Assembly (NCBI GenBank): GCA_023458215.1
Contig: JAEXAJ010000136.1
Coordinates: forward strand, 62,001 to 126,000
From: Bacteroidota bacterium
GTDB lineage: Bacteria; Bacteroidota; Bacteroidia; Bacteroidales; Bacteroidaceae
Reading direction: 5' to 3'
DNA: 64,000 nucleotides
Position 1 is the stretch's first letter. Each line of letters opens with the position of its first letter. The position numbers and the translations under genes were made by a program. The notes under the pieces were generated by a model. That model had not been told where the DNA came from and ran no database searches. It saw only the letters and a list, made by a program, of their open reading frames with translations. This document shows positions 1-12,329 of this stretch, one piece after another.

Positions 1-2280
1 AATGGCGTTATCCTGATTACCACGAAAAAGGGTTCGGGTGGCGAACCGGGAACTGCGAAAGTAACCTACGATAGCTGGTTCGGTATAAATATCGCAAATT
101 CGGGACCCGAAATACTCTCTGCCGATGAGTTCCGCCGTTCACGCCGTGGCACCGATTACGGATATTCCACCGATTGGTATGGCTTGCTGATGCGCGACTT
201 CTCCTATGACAACAACCAGTATGTGTCTATAGACGGCAATACAAAGAATGGCTACTACGGCGCTTCCTTCAACTATAAGAATGCAACCGGTATCGACCTG
301 AAGAGCGCCCGCGAAGAGTACGGCGGCCGCTTCGTGATAGAACAGCGCGTGATAGACAACCGCTTGCAACTGAACGGCTCTCTCAATGCCCGCCGTGTAA
401 ACGAGACCTGGGGTAACGACGGCATGTTCGATACCGCCCTCGGTATGAACCCTACTATGCCGCTTTATGATGAAAACGGAAATTATTACCAGCCTTCATC
501 TCCCACCGGAGCCAAGAACCCGGTGGCCGAACTAAAGGATATCGACAATAACGGACAACGCATGTACTTGCTGGGTACAGCGGAAGCTAAACTGAATATT
601 CTTCGTTCCGATAAACACATGTTGAATACTTCTCTTAGCTATTCACTTCATTACAATGACTTGAAACAACAGTACTACACCCCTTCTACTTCGGGCGAAT
701 CTTACTGGAACGGATATAAAGGACGTGCCGAAGTGATGTATCAGAAGTGGTATACTCAGCGTTTGGAATGGTTGATTAACTATGCATTCGATATTAAAGA
801 CCATAGCATCAAGGCAGTAGCCGGTTATACGTATGAAAACTCTCGTTGGGAACGCCTGAAAGCTTCTAATAACGATTTTGCCTATGACAATATCAAGTGG
901 CACGACTTGGGTAGCGGTAGCTTCCTCAACGATGGAAAAGCCGCAATGAGTTCGGGTCAGTCTATTGCGAAGCTGATCGGTACTTTCGGACGTATCAATT
1001 ACAATTGGAAGGACTTGCTGATGGCATCTGCTTCTATCCGTTACGAAGGTTCCACCAAGTTTGGTAAAGATCATAAATGGGGAGCTTTCCCATCGGCTTC
1101 TCTTGCTTGGGAAATAGCGAACATGGGCTTTATGAAAAATGCCTCTCATGTAGTGAAGAGCCTGAAACCCCGTATCTCTTACGGAGTGACCGGACGTTCG
1201 GACTTCGACTCTTATCTTTCGTTGGCTACCTATAGCACAAAAGGCAGTTACTTTATGGATGGCGAATGGGTGAAAGGGTATGCTCCTTCGGTAAACGCCA
1301 ACCCGGAACTGGGATGGGAAAAGAGTATCAGCACCAATATAGGTATTGATTTCGTTCTTTGGAATCGGTTAAGAGGCTCTATCGATTGGTTCGACCGCCA
1401 ATCTAAAGACCTGCTTTATAACTATACGGCTCCCCAACCCCCGTTTGTATACTCCAACATCCTGGTGAATGTAGGTACTACACAGAATCAAGGTATCGAA
1501 CTCTCTGTAGAAGGCGATATCTTTAAAGGAACCAAGGTAGAATGGACTTCAGGTATTAATTACTCATACGGAACCACCAAGTTGAAAGTTCTTTCCAGCA
1601 ATATGTATCAGGCTTCTTATGTCGAACTGTACCAGAAACCGGGCGTGGGTAGCAGCGAGTACTTCTTCCGTGTGCAGGAAGGTGGTAAAGTAGGGCAGTT
1701 CTACGGTTACGAATATGCCGGTGTGGAAGATGGCAAGATGATGATTTACACCGATCAGGGTGAGGTAGTACCGGTTACGGAAGCAGATCCTAAGTATAAA
1801 CGCTATATCGGGAATGGTACTCCCACTTCCTATCTGTCTTGGAGCAATACGATACGCTATAAGAACTTCGACCTGAATGTCTTCTTCCGTGGAGCCTTTG
1901 GATTTGATATCTTCAATATGCGTAAGTACGGCATGGGATTGCAAGGTTGCGGTACCGATAACGTACTCCGCGATGCCTACCTGAAAGACAAGGATGTCGT
2001 TACCGGTGGTGGTGTTATCTCCTCCTTCTTCCTGGAGAAAGGCGATTACTTTAAATTGGAGAACGTGACGTTGGGTTATAACTTCACCCCGAAACCCAAC
2101 AAGATATTGGACGGCATGCGTGTGTTTGTCTCCGCTAAGAATCTCTATACACTGACCGACTATTCAGGAAATGATCCTTCTATTGTATCTGTCAATGGAC
2201 TGAAACCGGGTGTAGATACCAATAGCGCTTATCCTACGGCTACGCAACTGAGTTTGGGACTAACCTTGCGCTTTAAATAA
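1..2280 (+). CDS. SusC-like TonB-dependent outer-membrane receptor (5' truncated)
   Basis: The C-terminal 759 residues of a SusC-family TonB-dependent transporter, which imports oligosaccharides across the outer membrane as the barrel of a SusCD complex. The reading frame is open from base 1. The first visible residues, NGVILITTKKG, are the conserved end of the SusC plug domain, so the signal peptide, carboxypeptidase-like domain, TonB box and most of the plug lie upstream of the window. The rest is beta-barrel, rich in aromatic strand ends such as GLTLRFK at the C-terminus. The SusD partner follows after 29 bases. With downstream GH13 and GH97 genes the cargo is inferred to be maltodextrin. 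No start codon is claimed, because internal ATGs such as that at 184 lie inside the conserved domain. Confidence 0.95.
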   Translation, partial: NGVILITTKKGSGGEPGTAKVTYDSWFGINIANSGPEILSADEFRRSRRGTDYGYSTDWYGLLMRDFSYDNNQYVSIDGNTKNGYYGASFNYKNATGIDLKSAREEYGGRFVIEQRVIDNRLQLNGSLNARRVNETWGNDGMFDTALGMNPTMPLYDENGNYYQPSSPTGAKNPVAELKDIDNNGQRMYLLGTAEAKLNILRSDKHMLNTSLSYSLHYNDLKQQYYTPSTSGESYWNGYKGRAEVMYQKWYTQRLEWLINYAFDIKDHSIKAVAGYTYENSRWERLKASNNDFAYDNIKWHDLGSGSFLNDGKAAMSSGQSIAKLIGTFGRINYNWKDLLMASASIRYEGSTKFGKDHKWGAFPSASLAWEIANMGFMKNASHVVKSLKPRISYGVTGRSDFDSYLSLATYSTKGSYFMDGEWVKGYAPSVNANPELGWEKSISTNIGIDFVLWNRLRGSIDWFDRQSKDLLYNYTAPQPPFVYSNILVNVGTTQNQGIELSVEGDIFKGTKVEWTSGINYSYGTTKLKVLSSNMYQASYVELYQKPGVGSSEYFFRVQEGGKVGQFYGYEYAGVEDGKMMIYTDQGEVVPVTEADPKYKRYIGNGTPTSYLSWSNTIRYKNFDLNVFFRGAFGFDIFNMRKYGMGLQGCGTDNVLRDAYLKDKDVVTGGGVISSFFLEKGDYFKLENVTLGYNFTPKPNKILDGMRVFVSAKNLYTLTDYSGNDPSIVSVNGLKPGVDTNSAYPTATQLSLGLTLRFK

Positions 2281-2309
2281 GATGTCTAATCATTCAATAG
2301 AAAGAAAAT

Positions 2310-4097
2310 ATGAAATACATAAAATATAACTGGCTGTTAGTGGCCTTGCTGAGTCTCTCCTTATCGGCTTGCTTCGACCTTGAAGAAGAAGTTTTTGACA
2401 GAGTGGACTCTAAGATTTACTATCAAAACGAGAATAGTGTGAAAGGTGCCGTTGCTTCTATCTACGAAACGGGAGCAAAGAGTTACATTGAATATTTCTG
2501 GTATCTGCAGGAGTTTTCTGCCGATCAGGTTGCCTGGCGTTCTTGGAACGGTGGATTGTGGGGATATGATGAGGCAGAGAAGTTTGTGCTATCTACGCAT
2601 AACTGGACGCCCGATTCAAAGATTATCCGTACTACCTGGGAAACCTCATGGACTACCATCGGACTTTGTAATACACTGATTGCCGACCTCGAATCATTGG
2701 ATCCCGCTTCGCTGAAGATGACGGCTGAGAAAATGAATACCTATATCGGCGAAGTACGTACGCTGCGCGCATGGGCGTATTATAACATCTTCGAAATTTG
2801 GGGCGGTGCGCTTCCTCTTAATATATCTACGGGTACGGAAGTACCTCCAACTGCCGATCCCGACTTCGATACAAGTTGCAAGAAGATATATGATTTCATC
2901 GTTACGGAACTGGACGGTTGTGTCAACGACCTGACCAAGAATAATGTGAACCGTATGAACCAAGCTGTGAACCGCATGATTAAAGCGCGTTTGCTGCTCA
3001 ACTCCGAAGTGTTTATCAAAGAACAACATTATACGGAATGTGCTACTCTCTGCCAAGAACTTTTGGATAATAAGTATGGAGAATATTCCATAGCCAAGGA
3101 TTACCGCGATATCTATTCTATTAATAATGTCAACTGTGGCGAAGTAGTGATGGCTTTCGCCTACGAAGTGGGTCAACTGAATGGTGGTTGGATGCGTGAT
3201 ATGCCATTCCTGCCTTATAATATATGGGAATACTTCGGCGGCACCTATCAGCAGAGCCCATGGAACTGTGTTTGCCTGACTCCGTCGTTCGATAACTCGG
3301 GTAATGTGCTCTCTACCGGTGGCACTGATAATCCGAAGTGTTTCCTCGATGCTCCTTATAACGATAAACTGGGTGCAGTATACGAAAGGTATGACAACCG
3401 TGACATTCGCAAGCAAAACTATGTGTACGAAGGTAATAACTATAAAGGCATGTTCCTGAAAGGAGCCATCAAAGCCAATTATGGAAAAGGCGATGCCGTA
3501 AAAGCAGATGCCGACCGCGACGGACAACCCATTGTATACGTAGACCAGTTGGGCACATTCATGAACAAAGGTCGCAACTTGGAAACCGTTATGTCACCAC
3601 GTTGGGGCGAAACGACTTCAGGAGTAAGATTGGTGAAATACCCTGTTTATCCCGAATCTGCCGGTGTTGATTTCCAGGATATCGATGAAGTTGAATTCCG
3701 CTTGTCAGAAGTAGTGTATATGTTGGCCGAATGCAAGATGCGTGCCGGTGATGCTAACGGTGCCAAGGAATTGGTAAACAGTGTACGTCAACGCTATTTC
3801 TCGGCTACGGACTGGGCGAGGGTAAAAGACGAACCGGGACGTGGTTTCACAGCTTTCGATATGGATTGGATGTTGAGCCAATGGGGACTTGAATTCTTGT
3901 CCGAAGGTCGCCGCCGTCGTACCGATCTCCGTCGTTTCGACAAGTTCACTCAGGGACAATGGTGGTTCTTTGGCCGTGCTACCGAAGATGGTAAGGAACT
4001 TCCTGCCAAGCGCGACCGCAAGTACGAATGGTACCCGCTTCCGTCATCTGCTTTGCTGGTGAACACGGGACTGATACAGAATCCTAATTATAAATAA
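2310..4097 (+). CDS. SusD-like glycan-binding lipoprotein
   Basis: A 595-residue SusD/RagB-family surface lipoprotein that forms the lid over the SusC barrel and binds the incoming oligosaccharide. The N-terminus has a lysine, a hydrophobic run and a lipobox (LSAC, Cys about residue 21), followed by acidic residues typical of surface-exported Bacteroides lipoproteins. TPR-like helices are evident (VRTLRAWAYYNIF about 148-160), as is the conserved C-terminal pattern EFLSEGRRRRTDLRRF (about 530-545). It lies 29 bases after SusC and 18 before the SusE-like gene, so all three are probably co-transcribed. Starch specificity is inferred from the neighbouring amylases, not from binding residues. Confidence 0.95.
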   Translation: MKYIKYNWLLVALLSLSLSACFDLEEEVFDRVDSKIYYQNENSVKGAVASIYETGAKSYIEYFWYLQEFSADQVAWRSWNGGLWGYDEAEKFVLSTHNWTPDSKIIRTTWETSWTTIGLCNTLIADLESLDPASLKMTAEKMNTYIGEVRTLRAWAYYNIFEIWGGALPLNISTGTEVPPTADPDFDTSCKKIYDFIVTELDGCVNDLTKNNVNRMNQAVNRMIKARLLLNSEVFIKEQHYTECATLCQELLDNKYGEYSIAKDYRDIYSINNVNCGEVVMAFAYEVGQLNGGWMRDMPFLPYNIWEYFGGTYQQSPWNCVCLTPSFDNSGNVLSTGGTDNPKCFLDAPYNDKLGAVYERYDNRDIRKQNYVYEGNNYKGMFLKGAIKANYGKGDAVKADADRDGQPIVYVDQLGTFMNKGRNLETVMSPRWGETTSGVRLVKYPVYPESAGVDFQDIDEVEFRLSEVVYMLAECKMRAGDANGAKELVNSVRQRYFSATDWARVKDEPGRGFTAFDMDWMLSQWGLEFLSEGRRRRTDLRRFDKFTQGQWWFFGRATEDGKELPAKRDRKYEWYPLPSSALLVNTGLIQNPNYK

Positions 4098-4115
4098 CTC
4101 TAATCCAGAATATCC

Positions 4116-5210
4116 ATGAAGAAAAATATATTCTATTTACTGTTGTTAATGCCTTTCCTGGCATTGCTGGGCAGTTGTGATAGTAAAGAGGAGATTGTGT
4201 TTGACCATGAACTGCCTCAATTTGAATTGAAACAAGATGCTATCCTCTTGGAAGTAATTATGCCCCAAGGTACAAAGGCGGATGAGAAAATCTATATAGC
4301 CGGTGCATTCAATGGCGGCGAAGAGGCTGTGGGACAAATGGACTGGCAGTTGGAGAAAGCCGCTAACAGTGATGTGAAATGGGGAATCTATCTCCTTCCT
4401 TCTACTTTTAAAGATGGCAAGACGCTGGCCGACGGCTTCTATTTTATAGCTGAAAAGCAAGGCATGGAGCGCACCGTGAAGAATGAAGATGTATCGCACA
4501 CCTTGAATGTAGGTGTAGGTACACGTACCAATGTCACTGTATCGCGCTGGGCTTCCTACTTTGCCCAAGACCCGGGTGAAGAGAAACATGATGGTTACGT
4601 GATTTATGTAGAAGATAATTCCGCTTGGGAAGGATTGGCTATCTATGGCTGGGGCGATGCCGAGTTTGCCGGAGGCTGGCCCGGAATGCAGGTCACTGGA
4701 ACGAAGACGATTGGTAAGGTTACTTATAAATACTTCGATACGGGCGAAGCCAACAAAGGTTTGGGCGTGAATCTTATTTTCAATAATAACAATGGCGGCA
4801 AGCAATTCGACGGACCTAAGGTTACATTGGATCGTGATTTCTACTTCAGTATAACAGACGCAAGTTGCGAAGAGGTGGTTCCGAGCACTTATACCGGTTT
4901 CACAGTCTTTGTAGAAGATAATACCGGTTGGGACGAAATCGCTCTTTACGGTTGGGGTGATGCAGAATTTGCCGGAGGCTGGCCCGGAATGCAGGTTACC
5001 GGAACGAAGACAATAAAAGGGGTTACTTATAAATTCTTCGACTTGGGTGACGCTGCCAGCGGACTTAATGTCAACTTGATATTCAATAATAACAATCATG
5101 GCAAGCAGTTCGATGGTCCCAATGTGACAGTAGACCGTGATTTCTATTACCGTCTTACAGAATCGGGTGCGGAAGAGATAGACCCCAATGCACCGAAACC
5201 GGCAGAATAA
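4116..5210 (+). CDS. SusE/F-like starch-binding lipoprotein with tandem CBM26-like modules
   Basis: A 364-residue outer-membrane lipoprotein (lipobox LGSC, Cys about 21). It has an N-terminal beta-rich domain (about 35-150), then two tandem modules of about 100 residues that look like CBM26-type starch-binding domains. The motif YGWGDAEFAGGWPGM occurs in both, starting near residues 177 and 278, each followed by LIFNNNN and KQFDGP. The repeats are nearly identical at the DNA level with a 303-base offset, so the duplication looks recent or is homogenised. The position after SusD and before two amylases matches SusE/SusF in starch systems. It probably holds starch at the surface and is not expected to be catalytic. 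Whether it is closer to SusE or SusF cannot be decided here. Confidence 0.88.
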   Translation: MKKNIFYLLLLMPFLALLGSCDSKEEIVFDHELPQFELKQDAILLEVIMPQGTKADEKIYIAGAFNGGEEAVGQMDWQLEKAANSDVKWGIYLLPSTFKDGKTLADGFYFIAEKQGMERTVKNEDVSHTLNVGVGTRTNVTVSRWASYFAQDPGEEKHDGYVIYVEDNSAWEGLAIYGWGDAEFAGGWPGMQVTGTKTIGKVTYKYFDTGEANKGLGVNLIFNNNNGGKQFDGPKVTLDRDFYFSITDASCEEVVPSTYTGFTVFVEDNTGWDEIALYGWGDAEFAGGWPGMQVTGTKTIKGVTYKFFDLGDAASGLNVNLIFNNNNHGKQFDGPNVTVDRDFYYRLTESGAEEIDPNAPKPAE

Positions 5211-5236
5211 ACAGAAAATAGTAATAAATAAATGAA

Positions 5237-6586
5237 ATGATGAAGTTTAGAACGTATATCCATGCGATTCTTCCCGCGTTATTACTGCACCTCTTCGTGG
5301 GGTGCAGCAATGACTCCGGTGGTGGAACTGATAACCCTGAACCATTGCCAACCGAAGTGGGAAATGAGATCGTGATCTATGAAGCCAATCCGAAGGTCTT
5401 TGCCCGTACAAATGCCCTGAACGCTATCTCTGCAAGATTGGATGAGATACAGGGACTGGGTGTCAATGTTCTTTGGCTGATGCCTGTCTATGAACAAGGT
5501 GTGAAGAATTCTGTCGGCTCCCCTTATTGCGTCAAAGACTATAAGAAACTGAATGCCGATTACGGCACGCTGGATGACTTGAAGTCTTTAGTAGGGAAAG
5601 CGCATGGCAAAGGCATGCGGATAATCCTCGACTGGGTTGCAAACCACACCGCTTGGGACAATGCCTGGATTCAGAACAAAGCGTGGTACACCCAAGATGC
5701 CGGTGGAAATATCATCTCCCCCCAAGGAATGGGTTGGGCGGACGTGGCAGATCTGAACTACAGTAACACGGATATGCGTGCTGCCATGATAGAGGCCATG
5801 AAGTATTGGGTAGTGACTGCCGATGTAGATGGTTATCGTTGTGACTACGCCGAAGGAGTGCCCGATGACTTTTGGAAACAAGCCATCAAAGACTTGAAGG
5901 TTATCAAAGGGGATGATCTGCTGATGCTTGCCGAAGGAGGAAAAGCAGCGTTATATGCCGATGGGTTCGATATGGTTTATGGTTGGAGCTTCACTCCGAA
6001 GTTGCAAGATGTATTTGCAGGTAAGGCTACTTTATCCGCCTTGTATGAGGTACATAAACAGGAATACCAAAGTGTACCCGCAGGCAAGCAACGTTTGCGT
6101 TATACAACCAATCACGATTTGGCTTCCGAACTCTCTCCGTTGGTGGCTTATAAGAACGAGTGCGGTGCGATGGCGGCTTTTGTACTTGCTTCTATGCTGG
6201 ATGGCGCTCCGCTGATCTATAGTTCACAGGAAATAGGTTATCCCCAGTCTTTTTCTTTCTTTGGCTATCAGCTCATGGATTGGAACTCAAAGCCTACTTA
6301 CTTGAACGAATACAAGCAATGGATGAAAGTCTATAAAGCCTCAGCCCCTTTGAGAGGCGGTGCGCTCAAGACGTACGAAACGGGGAAGGTGGCTTCTCTC
6401 TATCACACTACCGGAGACAAAGGGCTGTTTGTAGTAGTCAATACCAGCAATGAAGCTCAAACAATGAAAATACCCATCGAACGCACCGGCGACCGTGTGA
6501 AGAACTTGCTGACAAATGAGGTTACTACGCTTCCGGCTGCATTGACGCTGGAGGCTTATCAATATTATATTTGGGAAAAACAATAA
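5237..6586 (+). CDS. GH13 alpha-amylase-family lipoprotein (first of two)
   Basis: A 449-residue glycoside hydrolase family 13 enzyme that cleaves alpha-1,4-glucosidic bonds. A signal peptide with lipobox (FVGC, Cys about 23) and a Ser/Gly/Asp linker place it on an envelope membrane. GH13 motifs are present: region I DWVANH (about 134-139); region II DGYRCDYA with nucleophile Asp203; region III LAEGG with acid/base Glu233; region IV TNHD with Asp294. The C-terminus has a short beta domain. It is much shorter than SusG (about 690 residues), with no room for an inserted starch-binding module. Two ATGs are adjacent at 5237 and 5240; either works. It overlaps the next GH13 reading frame but not the preferred start of that gene. 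It probably makes maltooligosaccharides for the SusCD pair. Confidence 0.92.
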   Translation: MMKFRTYIHAILPALLLHLFVGCSNDSGGGTDNPEPLPTEVGNEIVIYEANPKVFARTNALNAISARLDEIQGLGVNVLWLMPVYEQGVKNSVGSPYCVKDYKKLNADYGTLDDLKSLVGKAHGKGMRIILDWVANHTAWDNAWIQNKAWYTQDAGGNIISPQGMGWADVADLNYSNTDMRAAMIEAMKYWVVTADVDGYRCDYAEGVPDDFWKQAIKDLKVIKGDDLLMLAEGGKAALYADGFDMVYGWSFTPKLQDVFAGKATLSALYEVHKQEYQSVPAGKQRLRYTTNHDLASELSPLVAYKNECGAMAAFVLASMLDGAPLIYSSQEIGYPQSFSFFGYQLMDWNSKPTYLNEYKQWMKVYKASAPLRGGALKTYETGKVASLYHTTGDKGLFVVVNTSNEAQTMKIPIERTGDRVKNLLTNEVTTLPAALTLEAYQYYIWEKQ

Positions 6587-6591
6587 ACACA

Positions 6592-10072
<3,481 letters not shown>

Positions 10073-10112
10073 AGGAAATTATCCTGCATTTAATATTAAA
10101 GTTAACAAAGGG

Positions 10113-10143
10113 AAAAGCGCGGGCCGGGAGGTTCGCGCTTTTT
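10113..10143 (+). terminator. Rho-independent terminator of the starch locus
   Basis: Perfect 9-base stem AAAAGCGCG (10113-10121) with CGCGCTTTT (10134-10142), a 12-base GC-rich loop, and a continuing T run. It lies 40 bases after the GH97 stop and closes the operon. Confidence 0.85.
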
Positions 10144-10524
10144 ACATTTGGTTAGTTGATACTAATTCATAGAACTTACGTTATATGTTGTTATGAACAA
10201 AGGCTTCTACTTTCCCTATTTGCCGATTACTCGATATTAATAAAGAAATCATTCGGTGTTAATAGGAAACATCTTAGAATCAAATAGAAAAGTGTCATAC
10301 TTTAGTAAATGGTTTATATTTAAAGCTTGCGAATGTATATTCAAGCGTTGCGAACGTACGTTCAAGCATTGCGAATATACGTTCGCGAGTTTTGAACGGA
10401 CATTGTATAACGAACATTGAGTTTTAAATAAGCATAGCTTGAATGAATTCATTGGAGATCTAATGAATCTGAGTTTGATAGGGTTGCCCTGATTCTGAAT
10501 TTAGGAAGAATGGTCTTTAGTTTT
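10144..10524. other. Long AT-rich intergenic region
   Basis: No convincing gene is present. The 67-codon minus-strand open frame here merely translates the 21-base repeats at 10331-10405. Apart from those repeats and the promoter at 10525, nothing recognisable is seen. Confidence 0.6.
10331..10405. repeat. 21-base tandem array with palindromic cores
   Basis: Twelve-base cores start at 10331, 10352, 10373 and 10394, exactly 21 bases apart: GAATGTATATTC, GAACGTACGTTC (a perfect palindrome), GAATATACGTTC and a decayed GAACGGACATTG. The linkers are also related (CAAGCGTTGC, CAAGCATTGC). Function is unknown. The two-helical-turn period would put each core on the same DNA face. Confidence 0.8.
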
Positions 10525-10555
10525 TTTGCTTGATTAATTGTTTGTGTTATATTTG
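10525..10555 (+). promoter_or_regulatory. Bacteroides -33/-7 promoter for the ECF sigma gene
   Basis: TTTG at 10525-10528 and TATATTTG at 10548-10555 are separated by exactly 19 bases, matching the Bacteroides primary-sigma consensus TTTG-N19-TAnnTTTG. Transcription would start near 10562, giving a short leader before the ATG at 10576. Confidence 0.75.
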
Positions 10556-10575
10556 TCCAAACTAATAAAGCGACC

Positions 10576-11133
10576 ATGTTGCCCCAAGTAGAACACATTT
10601 TGGCCTTTAATCAATTGTATGAAGAATATAATCAGCGTTTCATTCGCTTCGCCAGGAGTTACGTCATGACGAACGAAATCGCTGAAGATATTGTCAATGA
10701 CAGTTTTATGTACTATTGGGAAAACAAGCAAAATATTGCAGACCAAAACTTATCGTCCTACCTCCTGACAGTAGTCAAGCATAAATGCATTAATTATTTG
10801 AAGCGCCTTTCACTCGAAGAACAAGCCAGAGATCGTTTTCAGTATCTTGAAGAATGGGAACTTCAACTCAAAATCAGTACACTGGAAGCATGTAATCCGG
10901 AGAAACTTCTCTCGGAGGAAATCCAGCTACTCGTTCAGAAAGCGTTACGCTCCATGCCCAAGCAAACTCGCGATATATTGATCCGCAGTCGTTACCAATC
11001 ACAATCCAACAAAGAAATAGCAGCTGAACTCGGCGTTTCGGTTAAAACAGTGGAATACCACATGTCGAAAGCCCTGAAGACACTGCGTGCCGTTCTTAAA
11101 GACTACTTCCCTATTTGGTTATTTTGCTTCTAA
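10576..11133 (+). CDS. ECF-type RNA polymerase sigma factor
   Basis: A 185-residue extracytoplasmic-function sigma-70 factor. Region 2 is visible at about residues 15-50 (FIRFARSY, EIAEDIVNDSFMYYWENK), a variable linker follows, and region 4 with its helix-turn-helix is at about 130-178 (SNKEIAAELGVSVKTVEYHMSKAL). A FecR-type anti-sigma and an STN-domain SusC follow, the classical trans-envelope signalling trio. Substrate binding at the receptor is relayed through FecR to release this sigma factor, which then activates the locus. Its own promoter matches the primary-sigma consensus. Length and architecture are normal for the Bacteroidetes family. Confidence 0.95.
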   Translation: MLPQVEHILAFNQLYEEYNQRFIRFARSYVMTNEIAEDIVNDSFMYYWENKQNIADQNLSSYLLTVVKHKCINYLKRLSLEEQARDRFQYLEEWELQLKISTLEACNPEKLLSEEIQLLVQKALRSMPKQTRDILIRSRYQSQSNKEIAAELGVSVKTVEYHMSKALKTLRAVLKDYFPIWLFCF

Positions 11134-11264
11134 ATTAGTGTAATCTCTTTTGAGCAGCTGTTTACTGCTTACAGATCTTCTTTTGCATTTATTAACAGAG
11201 AAAGATGTGTAAGCGGTTAGGGTATGGAATAAATTGATTGCTTTTAATATATAAAGGGAATAAT

Positions 11265-12203
11265 ATGGAAAAGGAAACTCTATACAGATTTTTTGCAGGT
11301 GCGGCTTCTAAAACAGAAAAGGAGGCCATTAAGTGTTGGTTGGAAGAAGATTCCGCCCATCAGCAGCGATTGTTGAAAGAACGTGCTTTCTATGATGCAC
11401 TGATGCTGGCCGATGAGAAGAGAGTAGTGGCTGCATGCCGTCCTGCTTATAACTTCAGAAAATTGGCACAGCAATCCATGAAGTGGGCGGCTGTTATCTT
11501 GGTAGCATTCATTTCCAGCTATATGTATTTTGATGTCAGGTCTAACTCTTTTGAGGAGGCAACCAATACAATTACCGTACCGCTGGGACAACGCGTAAAC
11601 TTGTCTTTATCGGACGGTACAAAAGTTTGCTTGAATGCGGGTTCTACCTTTACCTATCCAGCACTCTTTGCGGGAAACACGCGTAAGGTTAAATTGGACG
11701 GTGAAGCTTTCTTTGAAGTCTCGGCAAACAAAGAAAAGCCGTTTATAGTACATACCGATGTGTGTGACGTGGAAGTGCTGGGCACTAAGTTTAATGTAGA
11801 TGCTTACAACAAAGAGAATTCTTTCTCGGCCGCACTGATGGAAGGTAAAATCAAAGTAAGAAACAATGCTTTTCCTTCTAACGTAATTCAGCTGTCGCCG
11901 AATAATAAAGTTACTCTTTCTGACGGCAAACTAAAAGTAAGCAATATCTCTGATTATGAAATCTACCGTTGGAAGGAAGGTCTTATTTGCTTTAAGAATT
12001 TAAACTTTGTAGACTTGATGAAGCGGATAGAAAAGTATTACGGAGTAGATCTGGTAATTGAAAATCAATCTTTGTCCAAATACTCCTTTAGTGGTAAGTT
12101 TCGTATTTCGGACGGTATTGAGAATTTATTACGGGTGTTGCAGAACGACGTCAGCTATAAGTATACTCGTTCGGAAGACGGAAATGTAATTTATATCAAA
12201 TAG
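11265..12203 (+). CDS. FecR-family anti-sigma factor
   Basis: A 312-residue inner-membrane regulator that partners the ECF sigma factor. The start at 11265 (MEKETLYRFF) is preferred over the in-frame ATG at 11238, whose extra residues (MLLIYKGNN) are not family-like. It has an N-terminal cytoplasmic segment of about 70 residues, a single transmembrane helix at about 74-89 (WAAVILVAFISSYMYF), and a periplasmic FecR domain (about 100-210; VPLGQRVNLSLSDGTKVCLNAGS, GEAFFEV, VLGTKFNVDAY, GKIKV). A C-terminal DUF4974-type domain (about 235-312) contacts the receptor STN domain. The 131-base gap after the sigma gene holds no evident terminator. Confidence 0.94.
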   Translation: MEKETLYRFFAGAASKTEKEAIKCWLEEDSAHQQRLLKERAFYDALMLADEKRVVAACRPAYNFRKLAQQSMKWAAVILVAFISSYMYFDVRSNSFEEATNTITVPLGQRVNLSLSDGTKVCLNAGSTFTYPALFAGNTRKVKLDGEAFFEVSANKEKPFIVHTDVCDVEVLGTKFNVDAYNKENSFSAALMEGKIKVRNNAFPSNVIQLSPNNKVTLSDGKLKVSNISDYEIYRWKEGLICFKNLNFVDLMKRIEKYYGVDLVIENQSLSKYSFSGKFRISDGIENLLRVLQNDVSYKYTRSEDGNVIYIK

Positions 12204-12274
12204 AATATACTAAATAATTAATACTGTTTTAGCCTATGGGGAAGAATCATAATAAATGAATCTGAAGTAGAGAA

Positions 12275-12305
12275 TTTCCTTTTTTATATCCTAATACTAA
12301 TTTTG
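12275..12305 (+). promoter_or_regulatory. Possible promoter of the STN-SusC gene
   Basis: A -7-like TAATTTTG at 12298-12305 with TTTC 19 bases upstream (12275-12278), near the TTTG consensus. An ECF-dependent promoter would be expected here too, but I cannot recognise its motif. Confidence 0.4.
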
Positions 12306-12329
12306 TGTAACCTCTTAATGTACAAATGT

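Noticed and set aside
2694..3527. 277-codon minus-strand open frame inside SusD
   Set aside because: A shadow of a strongly supported plus-strand gene; the same holds for the other long antisense frames inside SusC, HTCS and GH genes.
6571..6591. TTG start for the second GH13
   Set aside because: It lies inside the preceding coding sequence, and the ATG at 6592 directly begins a normal lipoprotein signal.
10331..10405. CRISPR-like array
   Set aside because: Units are only 21 bases with no spacers of constant length and unique sequence, and no cas genes are nearby. The same reasoning applies to 57502-57611.
10249..10452. 67-codon minus-strand open frame
   Set aside because: It is a translation of the 21-base repeats (recurring NVRSQ/NIHSQ) with no start context or family resemblance.
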